Assembly: GCA_036506275.1 (NCBI GenBank)
Contig: DASXSB010000055.1
Coordinates: forward strand, 1-64,000
Direction of reading: 5' to 3'
Source: DASXSB01 sp036506275
GTDB taxonomy: Bacteria > Methylomirabilota > Methylomirabilia > Rokubacteriales > CSP1-6
Length of the DNA stretch: 64,000 bases
The notes below the pieces were generated by a model. It searched no databases. It had not been told where the DNA came from and was given only the letters and a program-made list of their open reading frames with translations. The position numbers were made by a program, and so were the translations under genes. Below, piece by piece: positions 16,226 through 25,872 of the stretch. Numbering within the stretch: position 1 is the stretch's first letter; every line of letters begins with the position of its first letter.

Positions 16226-18948
16226 CAGAACGGGTAGCCGATGCTGAAGTAGAAGCGCAGCTCGCGATTCTCGCGCGGAATGTCGTCGAGCGGGTAGCCG
16301 GCGTCGAGGCGGACGGGACCGACCGGCGTGGAGAGCCTGATCCCCGCCCCGATGCCCGACTTGAAGTGATCGACGCTCATGCGCTCGATCTCGCTCGCGA
16401 CGGCGCCCGTGTCGAAGAAGACGGCGCCGCTGATGAAGCGCCACACCGGAAAGCGCCACTCGATGTTGAAGATCGCGAGCGCGTTGCCGCCCGTCGGATT
16501 GCCCTTGTCGTCGAGGGGACCGAGCTTCCGCTCCGGGTAGCCGCGCACGGTGGTGGCGCCCCCCGCGAAGAATCGCTCCTCGATGGGAAGGTTGGGGGAG
16601 CGGTTGAACGGCGCCGCCGCCCCCAGGCGCAGCGCGACGCCGAGCACGCCGGGCCCCACGCGGTCGAAGAACCACTGCGTCTCCAGCCGCGACTTCACGA
16701 AGTCGGCTTCGCTGCCGAGGACGAAGCTCGCCGTGCGGAGGGAGACGACCGTGAAGCTTCCCTTCCGCGGATCGAAGGGATGGTCGCGCCGATCGAGGGA
16801 CAGCTCTTGCGTGAAGGTGCCGATGCGCTCCTTGCCGCGCTGGATGTCCTCGGTCGTGAGCGTGGGATCGACGTTGAAGCGGTCCACCTCGGCGATCTCG
16901 TAGCGCAGGGCGCCATGCAACCCCCGCACGCGCTCGGTGAAGAGATCGCCCTGGAGCCCGAGCGCGATGCCGTACCGCTCGATGTCGTAGCCGATCTCGA
17001 GGCGCTTCTCGTGGAAGAGCGTGATCTCGCCGCGCCACGGCGTCCACAGGGCCCACGGCTCCGTGTACGTGATGTCTTCACGGTCCCCCCGCTCGCTGAT
17101 GCGGCCGCGGAGGAGGATGGAGCGGCCGTGGCCCCACAGGTTGTCGCCACCGAACTCCACGAAGCCGCGCACGCCCTCGTACGTCGTGTAGCCGCCGCCG
17201 AAGTCCACGTGCCACGGCTTGCGCTCGCGGATGGTCACGGTGACGTCCGCGAATGGCGTCGGGGGTGGCCGCAGCGGATCCACGTCGACGCGGTCGAAGA
17301 GCGCGAGCGCGACGAGCCGGCGCTGCGCTTCCAGCAGCTGCTCGGGGTCGAGGGGATCGCCGGGATGGAAGGGCAGCTCGCGCCGGATCACGTACTCTCG
17401 TGTCTGGACGAGGCCCGAGATGAGGATCTGACCGATCCGCGTCTGCGGCCCTTCCTGCACCTCGTAGGTCACGTCGGCGACGCCATCGTGCCGTCGCGGC
17501 GCCACCGTCACCTCCGTGGCGTGAAAGCCGCGGCGCGCGTAGCGGCGTTCCACCACCCGGCGCCCCTCCTCCGCCTGCTTCTCGCTCCACGGCGCCCCCC
17601 GCTTGAGCGGGAGCAGGCGGCGCAGCGTGTCTTCCGTGAATACGCGAGTGCCGGTGACCCGGACGTCGCCGACCACCACGCGCGGACCCGCTTCGATCGG
17701 AAACACGACACGAGCGCGCGCGCGATCGGCGCTGAAGGTGACGATCGCCTCTCCCACCGTGGCGTCGGGAAATCCCTCGCCCCGCAGGAAGGCCCGGAGC
17801 GCTTGCGCGTCGCCGGCGAGGGCGTTGCGACGGAAGAGGCCGCGGCGCACGACCCCCCGCGGCCGCGTGCCGATGTGGTCGCGGAGCCGCGACTCCGGAA
17901 GCGGGTTGCCCGTGAACCCTACCTCCTCCACCTCCACCCGCGGGCCCTCGTCGACGACGAAGCGAACGAGGCGGTCGCGCCCGTCGGCGGCGAGATCGCC
18001 GGTGGCGGTGGCGAACGCGTATCCTTGCTCGTCGTACGCTTGCACGATCTGGCGCGCGCTCGCGCGTACCTCCGTGTCGTCGACGAGCCGTGAGTCGGCG
18101 AAGGTCAGGCGCCGCCAGAGCGCGGATTCGTCGATCGACTTCACGCCCGGGAATACGACCCGCGTGTGGGGGCCCTCCGTCACCGTGAGCTCCAGCTCGA
18201 CCCGCGCCTGACCGATCTGCGTCCGCTGCACGTTCGCGTGCGCCTCGAAGAATCCACGGTCGCGGTACAGGCGCTCCACCGCCTCCACGCCGTCGCGCAT
18301 GGCGGGCTCGCGATAGCGATCGCGCTCCTTGATCCCGAACGTCTTGGCCACGAAGTCCCGCGTGAACCGCTCCGTGCCGCGCACGTGGACACGCGCCACC
18401 CGCGCGCGCTCGCCCGCCCTCACCGAGAGCGTGACGTCGCGGGCGTTGGTGGCGAGATCCTCGCGGGTGTCCACCGTCACTTCCGCCTCCAGGAAACCCT
18501 CCCGCGTATAGAGAGCGAGAACATCACGTCGCGCGCGCTCGAGGCGCTCCGGGGTCGCCGGCGCACCCTCCCCGAGCGCGGCCGCCGACGTCACCTCCGC
18601 CACGTCGAGGCCGAGGTCGCCCCCGACACGGACCTCCCGCACCCATGGGCGGCGGGCGAGAATGTAGCGCAGCCGCACGCCCCCCGCCTCCGCGATTTCC
18701 TCCACGCGAACCTGGGCGAAGAGGCCGAGCGCCCACAGGCGGGCCACGCTGTCGCGGACGACGCCGCGCAGCCGCGGCCGACCCACGAGCTCACCGATGG
18801 CGGCCCGCACGCGCGTCTCCGGCAGCGCGTGCGGCGAGCTGATCTCCACGGCGGTGACGGACGGGGCCGGCTGGGCTACCGCGGGAGAAGCAAGGGCGAC
18901 AGCGCCGAGCCAGGCGCAGGCCAGGCCACGGAGCAGGCGCCCCGTCAT
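16225..18948 (-). CDS. Omp85-family outer-membrane assembly protein (BamA/TamA type) with seven POTRA repeats
   Basis: 907 residues: signal peptide ending AVA, then seven successive POTRA-like repeats (approximate starts at residues 30, 105, 185, 265, 340, 430, 510), each with the helix-helix-'GYFxA'-like pattern and ending '...EGP', and a C-terminal 16-strand-type barrel from about residue 590. The barrel has the Omp85 lid motif VRGYPERKLGP and ends in FYFSIGYPF with terminal Phe. E. coli BamA has five POTRA and TamA three, so seven is unusual. It overlaps the TamB gene by four bases (ATGA), which fits a TamA-like partner role, but it could also be the main BamA. Confidence 0.93.
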   Translation of the reverse strand: MTGRLLRGLACAWLGAVALASPAVAQPAPSVTAVEISSPHALPETRVRAAIGELVGRPRLRGVVRDSVARLWALGLFAQVRVEEIAEAGGVRLRYILARRPWVREVRVGGDLGLDVAEVTSAAALGEGAPATPERLERARRDVLALYTREGFLEAEVTVDTREDLATNARDVTLSVRAGERARVARVHVRGTERFTRDFVAKTFGIKERDRYREPAMRDGVEAVERLYRDRGFFEAHANVQRTQIGQARVELELTVTEGPHTRVVFPGVKSIDESALWRRLTFADSRLVDDTEVRASARQIVQAYDEQGYAFATATGDLAADGRDRLVRFVVDEGPRVEVEEVGFTGNPLPESRLRDHIGTRPRGVVRRGLFRRNALAGDAQALRAFLRGEGFPDATVGEAIVTFSADRARARVVFPIEAGPRVVVGDVRVTGTRVFTEDTLRRLLPLKRGAPWSEKQAEEGRRVVERRYARRGFHATEVTVAPRRHDGVADVTYEVQEGPQTRIGQILISGLVQTREYVIRRELPFHPGDPLDPEQLLEAQRRLVALALFDRVDVDPLRPPPTPFADVTVTIRERKPWHVDFGGGYTTYEGVRGFVEFGGDNLWGHGRSILLRGRISERGDREDITYTEPWALWTPWRGEITLFHEKRLEIGYDIERYGIALGLQGDLFTERVRGLHGALRYEIAEVDRFNVDPTLTTEDIQRGKERIGTFTQELSLDRRDHPFDPRKGSFTVVSLRTASFVLGSEADFVKSRLETQWFFDRVGPGVLGVALRLGAAAPFNRSPNLPIEERFFAGGATTVRGYPERKLGPLDDKGNPTGGNALAIFNIEWRFPVWRFISGAVFFDTGAVASEIERMSVDHFKSGIGAGIRLSTPVGPVRLDAGYPLDDIPRENRELRFYFSIGYPF

Positions 18949-21900
18949 CGAAACCGCAGTCGCAACAGGACATCGGCGCCGAATCCACCGCGGAAGTTCT
19001 GCTCGCCCGCCACCACGAGGGGGCCGACGAGCTGGTACTCGAGCCGAAGCCTGCGCTCGTCGGTGTTCTCGAGCCCCTGGGAATAGAGGACCGTCGTGCG
19101 GTCGCCCACGCGCTTGCCCACCCTCATGGTGCGGCCGTGGTCCTCGGGCGTCTGGATCTCGAAGATGTCCACCGGCGACGCGCCGCTCTCGCCCGCCTGG
19201 AGGCCGAAGAAATCTCGCAGAATGAGTCCCGCCATCTCGCCGGCGGCGGCGGTGGGGCCGCCCTTGGTGAGCTGCGCGCGCGTGGTGCCGAAGGCGACGA
19301 GACTGAGGACGTCCTCCTCGGGCAGCGACGGCGACGCCGACAGGTGGATCTCGAGCGCCTCCAGGCGTCCGGTCATGCGCAGGGTCACGTCGTAGCTCTG
19401 GATGCGCGCCTCCGCCTGCACGTCGAGGATGGGATCGATCCGCCGCGGGTCCGCGAAGCGGGCGGAGGCGGCGGTGAGCGTGAAGCGCTGCTGGCGAAAG
19501 ATGAGAAGGCCTTCGCGCGTATCCGCGGTGCCGAAGAGCACGGGGGCGGCGGTGGTGCCCTGGAGCGACAGCGTCCCGCCCGCCCGGAAACGCGCCACGG
19601 TGGTGCGGACGACGAGGTTGTCGTCGAGGCGGACGCGGATATCGAGCGGAAGCGCGAGCCCGGGCGGTGCCCCGCCCGGCGCGCGCCGCTCGAACACGAG
19701 CTTCAGCAGCGGCTGCTCGCTCACGTACGTGCCTCGCAGGAGGCGGACATCACCACGCAGGAGCGCGCGCTTGTCGTAGCCCACCAGCTCGAGCTCGGCG
19801 TCCCAGCTCGACTGGAAGCCGGCCGTCGGCTCCAGCGACACGTGACGGCCGACGATGACGAGGCGATACGCGTTCACCTCGCGGCCGCCCTTGAGGGCGA
19901 CGTCGCCCGTCACCGCGATCTCGCCTCCGGCGAACGCGGCCGTGGCCGACGCGATGCGAAGTCCGGAGGTGGACGCGGTGACCCGCGCCCGGATATCACG
20001 CAGCGACTCCGGGTAGTCGCGCAGCGTGAGGCGCGCGCCCTGCACGGTGGCTTCGCCCACCGCCTGCGGCGCCGCCGTCGTGCCGGCGATGGTGACGGTC
20101 ACGTCCGCGAAACCGGCCGCCTCCCGCACCTCGGGACGGAGGGCGGGAAGGAGGGCGAGCGGAAGGCGTCCGGCGAGCTTGAGGCCGAGACGCGACGCCG
20201 GCTGCGCGAAGACGATGTCCCCGCTGGCGCGGACGTCGCCGCCGGCCACGGTGGCGGCGGCGTCCGAGACGCGCAGCCGCTCCGGCGTGAGCGTGAAGCG
20301 CGCGCGCACGGCGGTCAGCGGCTGGTCCGGAAGATCGCGCAGCACGATGCGGCCGTCGCCGACGCTGCCGCCGCCGCTCACCTCCGGCCCTTGCGTCGTG
20401 CCCTTCACGGTCCCGCTCACCTCGAGGACGCCTTCGGCGGCGCTGATCTCCGGACGCACGGCGGCGGCCAGCGCGAGTGGGAACCGGCCCTGCACGCCGA
20501 GGTCGAGGCGGCCGTCGTCGGCGATCACGCCGGTGACCGTGACCGCGCTTGCCTCCCCCACGAGATCGAGCTGCGTCACGCGCGTGAAGCCGCCGTGCCG
20601 CTCGAGACGGACGGGGCCACGGTTGCGCCAGGTCTCACCGTTGACGACCAGCCGCACGGCGTCGAGCGCCAGCGTGCCGCGCGTCGCGGCGGGCGAGGAG
20701 ACAGGAACGGTCGCGTCCGCCACCCCGCTCAGCTGCACGTTCGCGACGGTGACGCCGTTCGGCAACGTCACCCGTCGCAGGAGCGGCGAGGGATCGAGAT
20801 CGGTGAACGTCACGCGCACGGCGACGTCCTGGCCGGTCGCCAGCGATCCCGTCGCGGTCCCCGTGATCCGCGGCTCCGCGAACGTGAGCGTGGCGGCGAG
20901 GGCGTCGTCGCGCACGCGCACGTCGAGGGCGCCGCGCCCCAGCGTGAATCCGGCCACGTTGACGCTGTCGCCCGTGGCCGTCACGACGCCCGACCAGCGT
21001 CCGCCCCGGCGCGCGAGGTCGGCGTGCGCACGCGCCGTCCCCTGGAGCTCGGCGGCGGCGGGGACACCGGGAACGGCCGTGAGCGGCGCCGTCCCCACGT
21101 CAGCGCGCACGTGCCCGTCGCCGCCCCATTGCCAGGCGCCGGCCGCGTCCACCGGGATCCCGCGCACGCGCCCGCGCAACCCGCTCACGTCGAGTCCATC
21201 GGCGCCGACCTCGAAGCGCGCGGCAAGCTCCTCGATCGGCTCGCCGCGGACGGTGAGCGCGGGCGCCGTCACCGTTCCCGTTGCCCGCCACGCGGCCAGC
21301 GTTCCTTCCACGTGAGCCGCGAGCGAGAAGCGACCGGTCCCACGCCACGTGGCCGGGATCCAGGCGTCCAGGTCCTCCAGGCGCGCCGACGTCGTGCGGG
21401 CATCGGCCTGGAACCGTAGCCGCTCCCGCAACGCGGCGAGGTCGAGGCCGCCCGTTCCCGTGAGACCAGCGGTCCCGGTGGCGTCGACGCGCGTCTGGCC
21501 GAGCGTCGCCGTCGCGTTCGTGAATCGCGCCGTGTAGCCCTTCACGTCGAAGGGAACGTCGATCGCGCTGAGGGCGGCGTCGTTGACGGAGAGCGCGGGA
21601 GCGCGCGCGCGGCCGTTGATCGTCAGATCGCTCCACGAGCCGCCAAGGGTGGCCGTCACCGTCGCCTGCCCGGAGATCCGATCCCGGCCAAACGCGGCCG
21701 CGAGCTTTCCGGCATCGGCGGCGAGCGTCATGCGCAACCCCTCCGGTCCCGCCGGCTTCACGCGGCCGGCGACGTCGCTGATCGTCGCCCCCGGCCACCG
21801 CGCGGTGGCGGCGAGGATCTCCGCGGCGCCGCCGGCGACGCGCACGTCGGCGGTCGCGACGCCGGCGCCGAGAGCGGGAACCGCCGCCAGCGTCACCTCG

Positions 21901-23108
21901 GAGGCGTCCACGTGAAAGCGCCCGTCGCCGTCCATGAGCCGCCGCACGTCGCCGCGCAGCTCACCGGACGCGCTCACGCGTCCGCGCACGCCGAGGGGGC
22001 GTCCGAGCACGGGCTCGACCTGCGCGAGCTGGACGCCGTCCACGCGCGCGGTCAGGCGCGCATCGTGCTGCGCCGGCGTCACCACGGCCTGGCCGCGCAC
22101 AGCACCGCCGAACACGTCGGCGGCGGCGTCCGCGACGTTGAGCACGCCGTCGCTCCAGCCGAGCCGCGCGCTGACGTTGCGAGCGGTGGTGCCGGCGGCG
22201 CCCACGGCGGGCGCGGTCACGCGCGCGTTCACGGTCGGATTCGTGACCGGCCCGTTGACGGCGGCGTCGAACGCGGCCACGCCGGTGAGGGCGATCCCGG
22301 CCCCGCTCAGCTCGCCGACGGCGGCGAGCGGCACGGCGCCGCGCGCGGTGAGGGCCAGCGTCGGCGCGGCGCCGAGATCGCGCACGTCGCCGGTGACGGT
22401 GATCGGCTCGCCGCGCCAGCGAAGGCCGAAACGGTCGAGGGTGAGACGGTCGCCGCGAAGTCGCGCTGCCGCCGACACCCCCTGCACCGTCTCGGTCAGC
22501 TCAGGAGCGGTGAGGCGAGCGGTGGTGGCGTCGAGGCTCGCATCGAGACCACCGTCGACCGGGGTCGCGCGCGCCTCCAGATCCGAGAGCTCGAGGGCGC
22601 GCCGCGCGCGGGGATCCTCGTAGCGGACGTGCGCGCGCACGAGCTGCACGGTTCCGATGAAGGCGGTGACGGGGCCCAGCTCGAGGCGGTCGGGAATGCG
22701 CTCGGGAAAAACGAGCGGCTCCGTCGTCGCCGCCGCCGTGTAGCGAACGTCGACGTCCTCGAGCCGGATGGGCGAGAGCACGATCTGCCGCCGCCACACG
22801 CTGCTGATGCCGATCGCGACGGTGACACGCCCGATCGTGGCCGCCGTCCCCGCCTCCCACGTCGGTCCCGCCGCGACGCTCACGCCCGCGATGGCGACGC
22901 GCGCGAACCACGGCGCCAGCTCCACCCGGTCCACGCGCACGGGACGGTGGAGCGCCTCCGTGAGCGCGCTCTCGATGCGCTCGCGCGACAGCACCGGCGC
23001 CAGCTTCGCGAACGCCAGCCAGGACCCCACCACGATGACGGCGAGCACTACCAGCAGCGTGCCGAGACCCCACCACCACCAGCGAGACGCGCGGCCGAGC
23101 CGAGCCAT
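18945..23108 (-). CDS. tamB: TamB-family (DUF490) translocation/assembly module protein
   Basis: 1387 residues, close to E. coli TamB in length. One N-terminal membrane helix (residues 12-34) anchors it in the inner membrane; the rest is a long string of beta-strands and 'GTA...V.G' repeats that form the periplasm-spanning taco-shaped groove. The C-terminal DUF490 domain is clear (TYVSEQPLLKLVFERRAPG, then DEDVLSLVAFGTTRAQL near the end). It links the inner membrane with the adjacent Omp85 protein and is implicated in autotransporter assembly and phospholipid transport. A -10-like TAGCAT (23120-23115) sits six bases before the ATG. Confidence 0.93.
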   Translation of the reverse strand: MARLGRASRWWWWGLGTLLVVLAVIVVGSWLAFAKLAPVLSRERIESALTEALHRPVRVDRVELAPWFARVAIAGVSVAAGPTWEAGTAATIGRVTVAIGISSVWRRQIVLSPIRLEDVDVRYTAAATTEPLVFPERIPDRLELGPVTAFIGTVQLVRAHVRYEDPRARRALELSDLEARATPVDGGLDASLDATTARLTAPELTETVQGVSAAARLRGDRLTLDRFGLRWRGEPITVTGDVRDLGAAPTLALTARGAVPLAAVGELSGAGIALTGVAAFDAAVNGPVTNPTVNARVTAPAVGAAGTTARNVSARLGWSDGVLNVADAAADVFGGAVRGQAVVTPAQHDARLTARVDGVQLAQVEPVLGRPLGVRGRVSASGELRGDVRRLMDGDGRFHVDASEVTLAAVPALGAGVATADVRVAGGAAEILAATARWPGATISDVAGRVKPAGPEGLRMTLAADAGKLAAAFGRDRISGQATVTATLGGSWSDLTINGRARAPALSVNDAALSAIDVPFDVKGYTARFTNATATLGQTRVDATGTAGLTGTGGLDLAALRERLRFQADARTTSARLEDLDAWIPATWRGTGRFSLAAHVEGTLAAWRATGTVTAPALTVRGEPIEELAARFEVGADGLDVSGLRGRVRGIPVDAAGAWQWGGDGHVRADVGTAPLTAVPGVPAAAELQGTARAHADLARRGGRWSGVVTATGDSVNVAGFTLGRGALDVRVRDDALAATLTFAEPRITGTATGSLATGQDVAVRVTFTDLDPSPLLRRVTLPNGVTVANVQLSGVADATVPVSSPAATRGTLALDAVRLVVNGETWRNRGPVRLERHGGFTRVTQLDLVGEASAVTVTGVIADDGRLDLGVQGRFPLALAAAVRPEISAAEGVLEVSGTVKGTTQGPEVSGGGSVGDGRIVLRDLPDQPLTAVRARFTLTPERLRVSDAAATVAGGDVRASGDIVFAQPASRLGLKLAGRLPLALLPALRPEVREAAGFADVTVTIAGTTAAPQAVGEATVQGARLTLRDYPESLRDIRARVTASTSGLRIASATAAFAGGEIAVTGDVALKGGREVNAYRLVIVGRHVSLEPTAGFQSSWDAELELVGYDKRALLRGDVRLLRGTYVSEQPLLKLVFERRAPGGAPPGLALPLDIRVRLDDNLVVRTTVARFRAGGTLSLQGTTAAPVLFGTADTREGLLIFRQQRFTLTAASARFADPRRIDPILDVQAEARIQSYDVTLRMTGRLEALEIHLSASPSLPEEDVLSLVAFGTTRAQLTKGGPTAAAGEMAGLILRDFFGLQAGESGASPVDIFEIQTPEDHGRTMRVGKRVGDRTTVLYSQGLENTDERRLRLEYQLVGPLVVAGEQNFRGGFGADVLLRLRFR

Positions 23109-23183
23109 TCCGCCATGCTACACGGCCACGTGCGTGGTGCAGAGAGCCGGTGACGATGGGCCGGGGGCGGCCCCACAGGGGCG

Positions 23184-23738
23184 GTGACAAACGACGGGAT
23201 TGCCGCGACAATAGGCGCCGTGGCGAGCATGACGGAGCGGATGCTCGGTGCCTCGAAGTTGAACGCGGCGACGTTCGAGGAGATCGAAGCCGACGTCACC
23301 GCCACTCCGCAGGCGTTCGGCGTGGTCGTCCTCTCCAGCGTGGCGGCCGGAATCGGCGCCGGCGGTGGCCTCGCGGGACTGCTGGCGGGCACGGTGGCGT
23401 CGCTCCTCTTGTGGTACGTGTGGGCATACCTCACGTTCTGGGTCGGCACCCGCATTCTGGCGGAGCCGCAGACGCGCGCCACTTACGGCGAAGTGCTCCG
23501 CACCATCGGCTTCGCCACCGCGCCCGGCGTCCTGCGCGTGGTGGGCGTGATCCCTGCGCTGCGCGGGCTCGTCTTCCTGGCCACCGCCGTCTGGATGCTG
23601 ATCGCCGCCGTCATCGCGATCCGGCAGGCGCTCGACTACCAGAGCACGGGCCGCGCCGTGTTCGTGGTCTTCATCGGATGGCTCGTGCAGGTCGTCATCT
23701 TCTCCATCGTGTTCTCGATCCTCGGCATCCGTCTCTGA
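23184..23738 (+). CDS. Yip1-family membrane protein
   Basis: Up to 184 residues with about five hydrophobic segments and the Yip1-type opening MTERMLGASKLNAATFEEIEAD. The first 15 residues are doubtful: GTG at 23184 is the longest start, but ATG at 23229 begins just before the conserved part and is my preferred start. Bacterial Yip1 proteins have no established function. It lies divergently from tamB and its stop codon overlaps the likely start of the next gene. Confidence 0.72.
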   Translation: MTNDGIAATIGAVASMTERMLGASKLNAATFEEIEADVTATPQAFGVVVLSSVAAGIGAGGGLAGLLAGTVASLLLWYVWAYLTFWVGTRILAEPQTRATYGEVLRTIGFATAPGVLRVVGVIPALRGLVFLATAVWMLIAAVIAIRQALDYQSTGRAVFVVFIGWLVQVVIFSIVFSILGIRL

Positions 23739-24937
23739 CGCGCCTCGCCCTTCTGCTCCTGGCGACGGCGCTCGTCGGTTGCGCCGGGCGACCGGAGCCC
23801 GAGGGCGCGGTCCGCCTCGTCTTCCGCCACGCCGCCATGCCGGGCGAGCGCGATCCCCTGCCCGCGCTGCTGCGCGAGTTCGAGCGGCTCCATCCCGGCG
23901 TCACCGTGCAGGCGGAGGCGCTGCCGTGGACGGCGGACGTCCAGCACCAGTTCTTCGTGATCAACCTCGAAGGCCGTAGCGCCGGCTTCGACGTGCTCAT
24001 GCTCGACGTCATCTGGGTGGCGGAATTCGCGCGCGCGGGCTGGATCCTCGATCTCAGCGACCGCTTCGACGCCGCTGCCCGCGCCGAGCACTTCCCGTCC
24101 ACGATCACCGCCGCCACCCTCAACGGGCGCGTGTGGGCGGTGCCGTGGGTGATGAACGTGGGACTGCTCTACTACCGGCGCGATCTGCTCGCGCGCCGCG
24201 GGTGGGCGGCGCCCACGACGTACGAGGAGCTCGCGCGCCAGGCGCTCGCCCTCCGCGGCGAAGGCGGAATCCGCGAGGGATTCCTCTGGCAAGGCAAGCA
24301 ATACGAAGGCCTCGTCGTCAACGTGCTGGAAAGCTTCTGGGCTCTCGGCACCGACGTGCTGGGGCCGAGCGGCGACGTCCTCCCCGACCCCGCCCTCGCG
24401 GCGGCCGCGCTCGCCCAGCGGCGCGCCTTCATCACGGACGGCGTCTCCCCCGCCCTCGTCACCGCCGCCGACGAAGAGGTGAGCCGCCGCGAGTTCGGCG
24501 CGGGTGCCGCCGTCTTCCTCCGCAACTGGCCCTATGCGCTCGCGCTGTTCGAGGCGCCCGCCTCTCCCGTGCGCGGCCGGGTGGCGATCACGGCGCTTCC
24601 GGGCGGCGGCGCGCTCGGCGGCGCTCACCTCGCCATCAACGCGGCCACGCGATATCCGACGCAAGCCTGGGAGCTCGTCCGGTTCCTGACGCGGCCGGAG
24701 GCGCAGCGGCGCATCGGGGACGCCGTCGGCCTTCACCCCACCCGGCCCGCGCTGTTCGAGTCACCGGCGCTGCTCTCGATCTTTCGCGGCGCGCGGGCGC
24801 GACCGGTGACGCCGTGGTACCAGACGTTGTCGGCCACGCTCCAGCCCGAGCTGTCGGCGGCCATCACCGGCGTGAAGCCGCCCGCGCGCGCGCTCGACGA
24901 CGCGCGCGGCCGGCTTCGCTACCTGCTGCTCCCGTGA
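23735..24937 (+). CDS. ABC transporter solute-binding lipoprotein (sugar type, family 1)
   Basis: About 400 residues. A hydrophobic signal ends in ALVGC, giving a lipidated Cys near residue 16. The mature part is a MalE/UgpB-type binding protein (LREFERLHPGVTVQAEALPW, FDVLMLDVIWVAEFARAGWI, LNGRVWAVPWVMN). No ATG, GTG or TTG precedes the signal closely: a CTG at 23735 overlaps the preceding stop as CTGA, while ATG at 23678 would add a long Arg-rich head and overlap the Yip1 gene by 61 bases. Two permease genes follow. The sugar cannot be deduced. Confidence 0.88.
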   Translation: MTRLALLLLATALVGCAGRPEPEGAVRLVFRHAAMPGERDPLPALLREFERLHPGVTVQAEALPWTADVQHQFFVINLEGRSAGFDVLMLDVIWVAEFARAGWILDLSDRFDAAARAEHFPSTITAATLNGRVWAVPWVMNVGLLYYRRDLLARRGWAAPTTYEELARQALALRGEGGIREGFLWQGKQYEGLVVNVLESFWALGTDVLGPSGDVLPDPALAAAALAQRRAFITDGVSPALVTAADEEVSRREFGAGAAVFLRNWPYALALFEAPASPVRGRVAITALPGGGALGGAHLAINAATRYPTQAWELVRFLTRPEAQRRIGDAVGLHPTRPALFESPALLSIFRGARARPVTPWYQTLSATLQPELSAAITGVKPPARALDDARGRLRYLLLP

Positions 24938-25806
24938 TCGCGCGCGGCGAGCGACGCTTCGGTCTCCTGCTCGCCGCCCCCGCCCTTCTCGTGCTGGGCG
25001 CCGTCACCCTCTACCCCGTCGCGCACGTCCTCGCCCTCTCGCTCCAGCGCCGCGTTCCCATCTTCGGCGTCGCGGACTGGGTGGGCCTCGCCAACTACGC
25101 CTTCCTCACGCGCGATCCCGCGTTCTGGAACGCCGCCCGCGTGACGGTGGTCTTCGTGATCGCGTCCGTCGCCGTCGAGCTCGCGCTCGGGGTCGCGGTC
25201 GCCCTCGCCCTCCATCGCCAGCAACGGTGGCGGGCCATCGCGCTCGCGCTTCTTCTCCTTCCGTGGTGTCTGCCCGGCGTCGTCACCGCCCGCACGTTCG
25301 AGTGGATCTATCACCCCACGAGCGGCCTCGCGGGCGCCGTGGCCCGTCGCCTCGGAGCCGGCGCTCCCAACTGGCTCGGCGATCCGAGCCTGTCGCTGGC
25401 GGCGCTGATCGCGGCCGACGTGTGGCGGACGATGCCGTTCGTCGCGCTGCTCTGCTACGCGCGGCTGCTCGGTATTCCGGGCGAGGTCTACGAGGCGGCG
25501 ACGGTGGACGGCGCCGGGCGCGCCGCCACCCTGCGCGCGATCACGCTCCCTCTGCTGGCGCCGGTGCTGCTGATGGTCGCGCTCTTCCGCACGCTGGACG
25601 CGTTGCGAGCGTTCGACCTGATGTTCGTCCTCACGGGCGGCGGCCCCGCCGCCACCACGGAGACGCTCGCCCTCTTCGCGTATCGCAGCCTCTTCCAGAC
25701 GCTGCATCTCGGCTACGGCGCCGCCGTCTCCACGGTGGTGTTCGTGCTCGTCGGCGCCACCGCCACTCTCTATCTCGCGGCCGGGCGCGCGGACGCCACG
25801 CGATGA
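24934..25806 (+). CDS. Sugar-type ABC transporter permease (MalF-like)
   Basis: 290 residues, six membrane helices. The cytoplasmic EAA loop that docks the ATPase is present (YEAATVDGAGRAATLRAITL). The GTG start overlaps the stop of the binding-protein gene as GTGA. It pairs with the following MalG-like permease to form the membrane channel. No ATPase gene is found in the operon. Confidence 0.93.
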   Translation: MIARGERRFGLLLAAPALLVLGAVTLYPVAHVLALSLQRRVPIFGVADWVGLANYAFLTRDPAFWNAARVTVVFVIASVAVELALGVAVALALHRQQRWRAIALALLLLPWCLPGVVTARTFEWIYHPTSGLAGAVARRLGAGAPNWLGDPSLSLAALIAADVWRTMPFVALLCYARLLGIPGEVYEAATVDGAGRAATLRAITLPLLAPVLLMVALFRTLDALRAFDLMFVLTGGGPAATTETLALFAYRSLFQTLHLGYGAAVSTVVFVLVGATATLYLAAGRADATR

Positions 25807-25872
25807 CCCCGGCGAAGGCCACGCGATGAACGCACGGAAAGGCGGCGCGGTGACGCAGGCGGAGGTGGCGCG

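Noticed and set aside
19137..21419. Open frame of 760 codons on the plus strand inside tamB
   Set aside because: Composition is Arg/Gly/Ala/His-rich without secondary-structure pattern; the TamB frame has clear DUF490 features.
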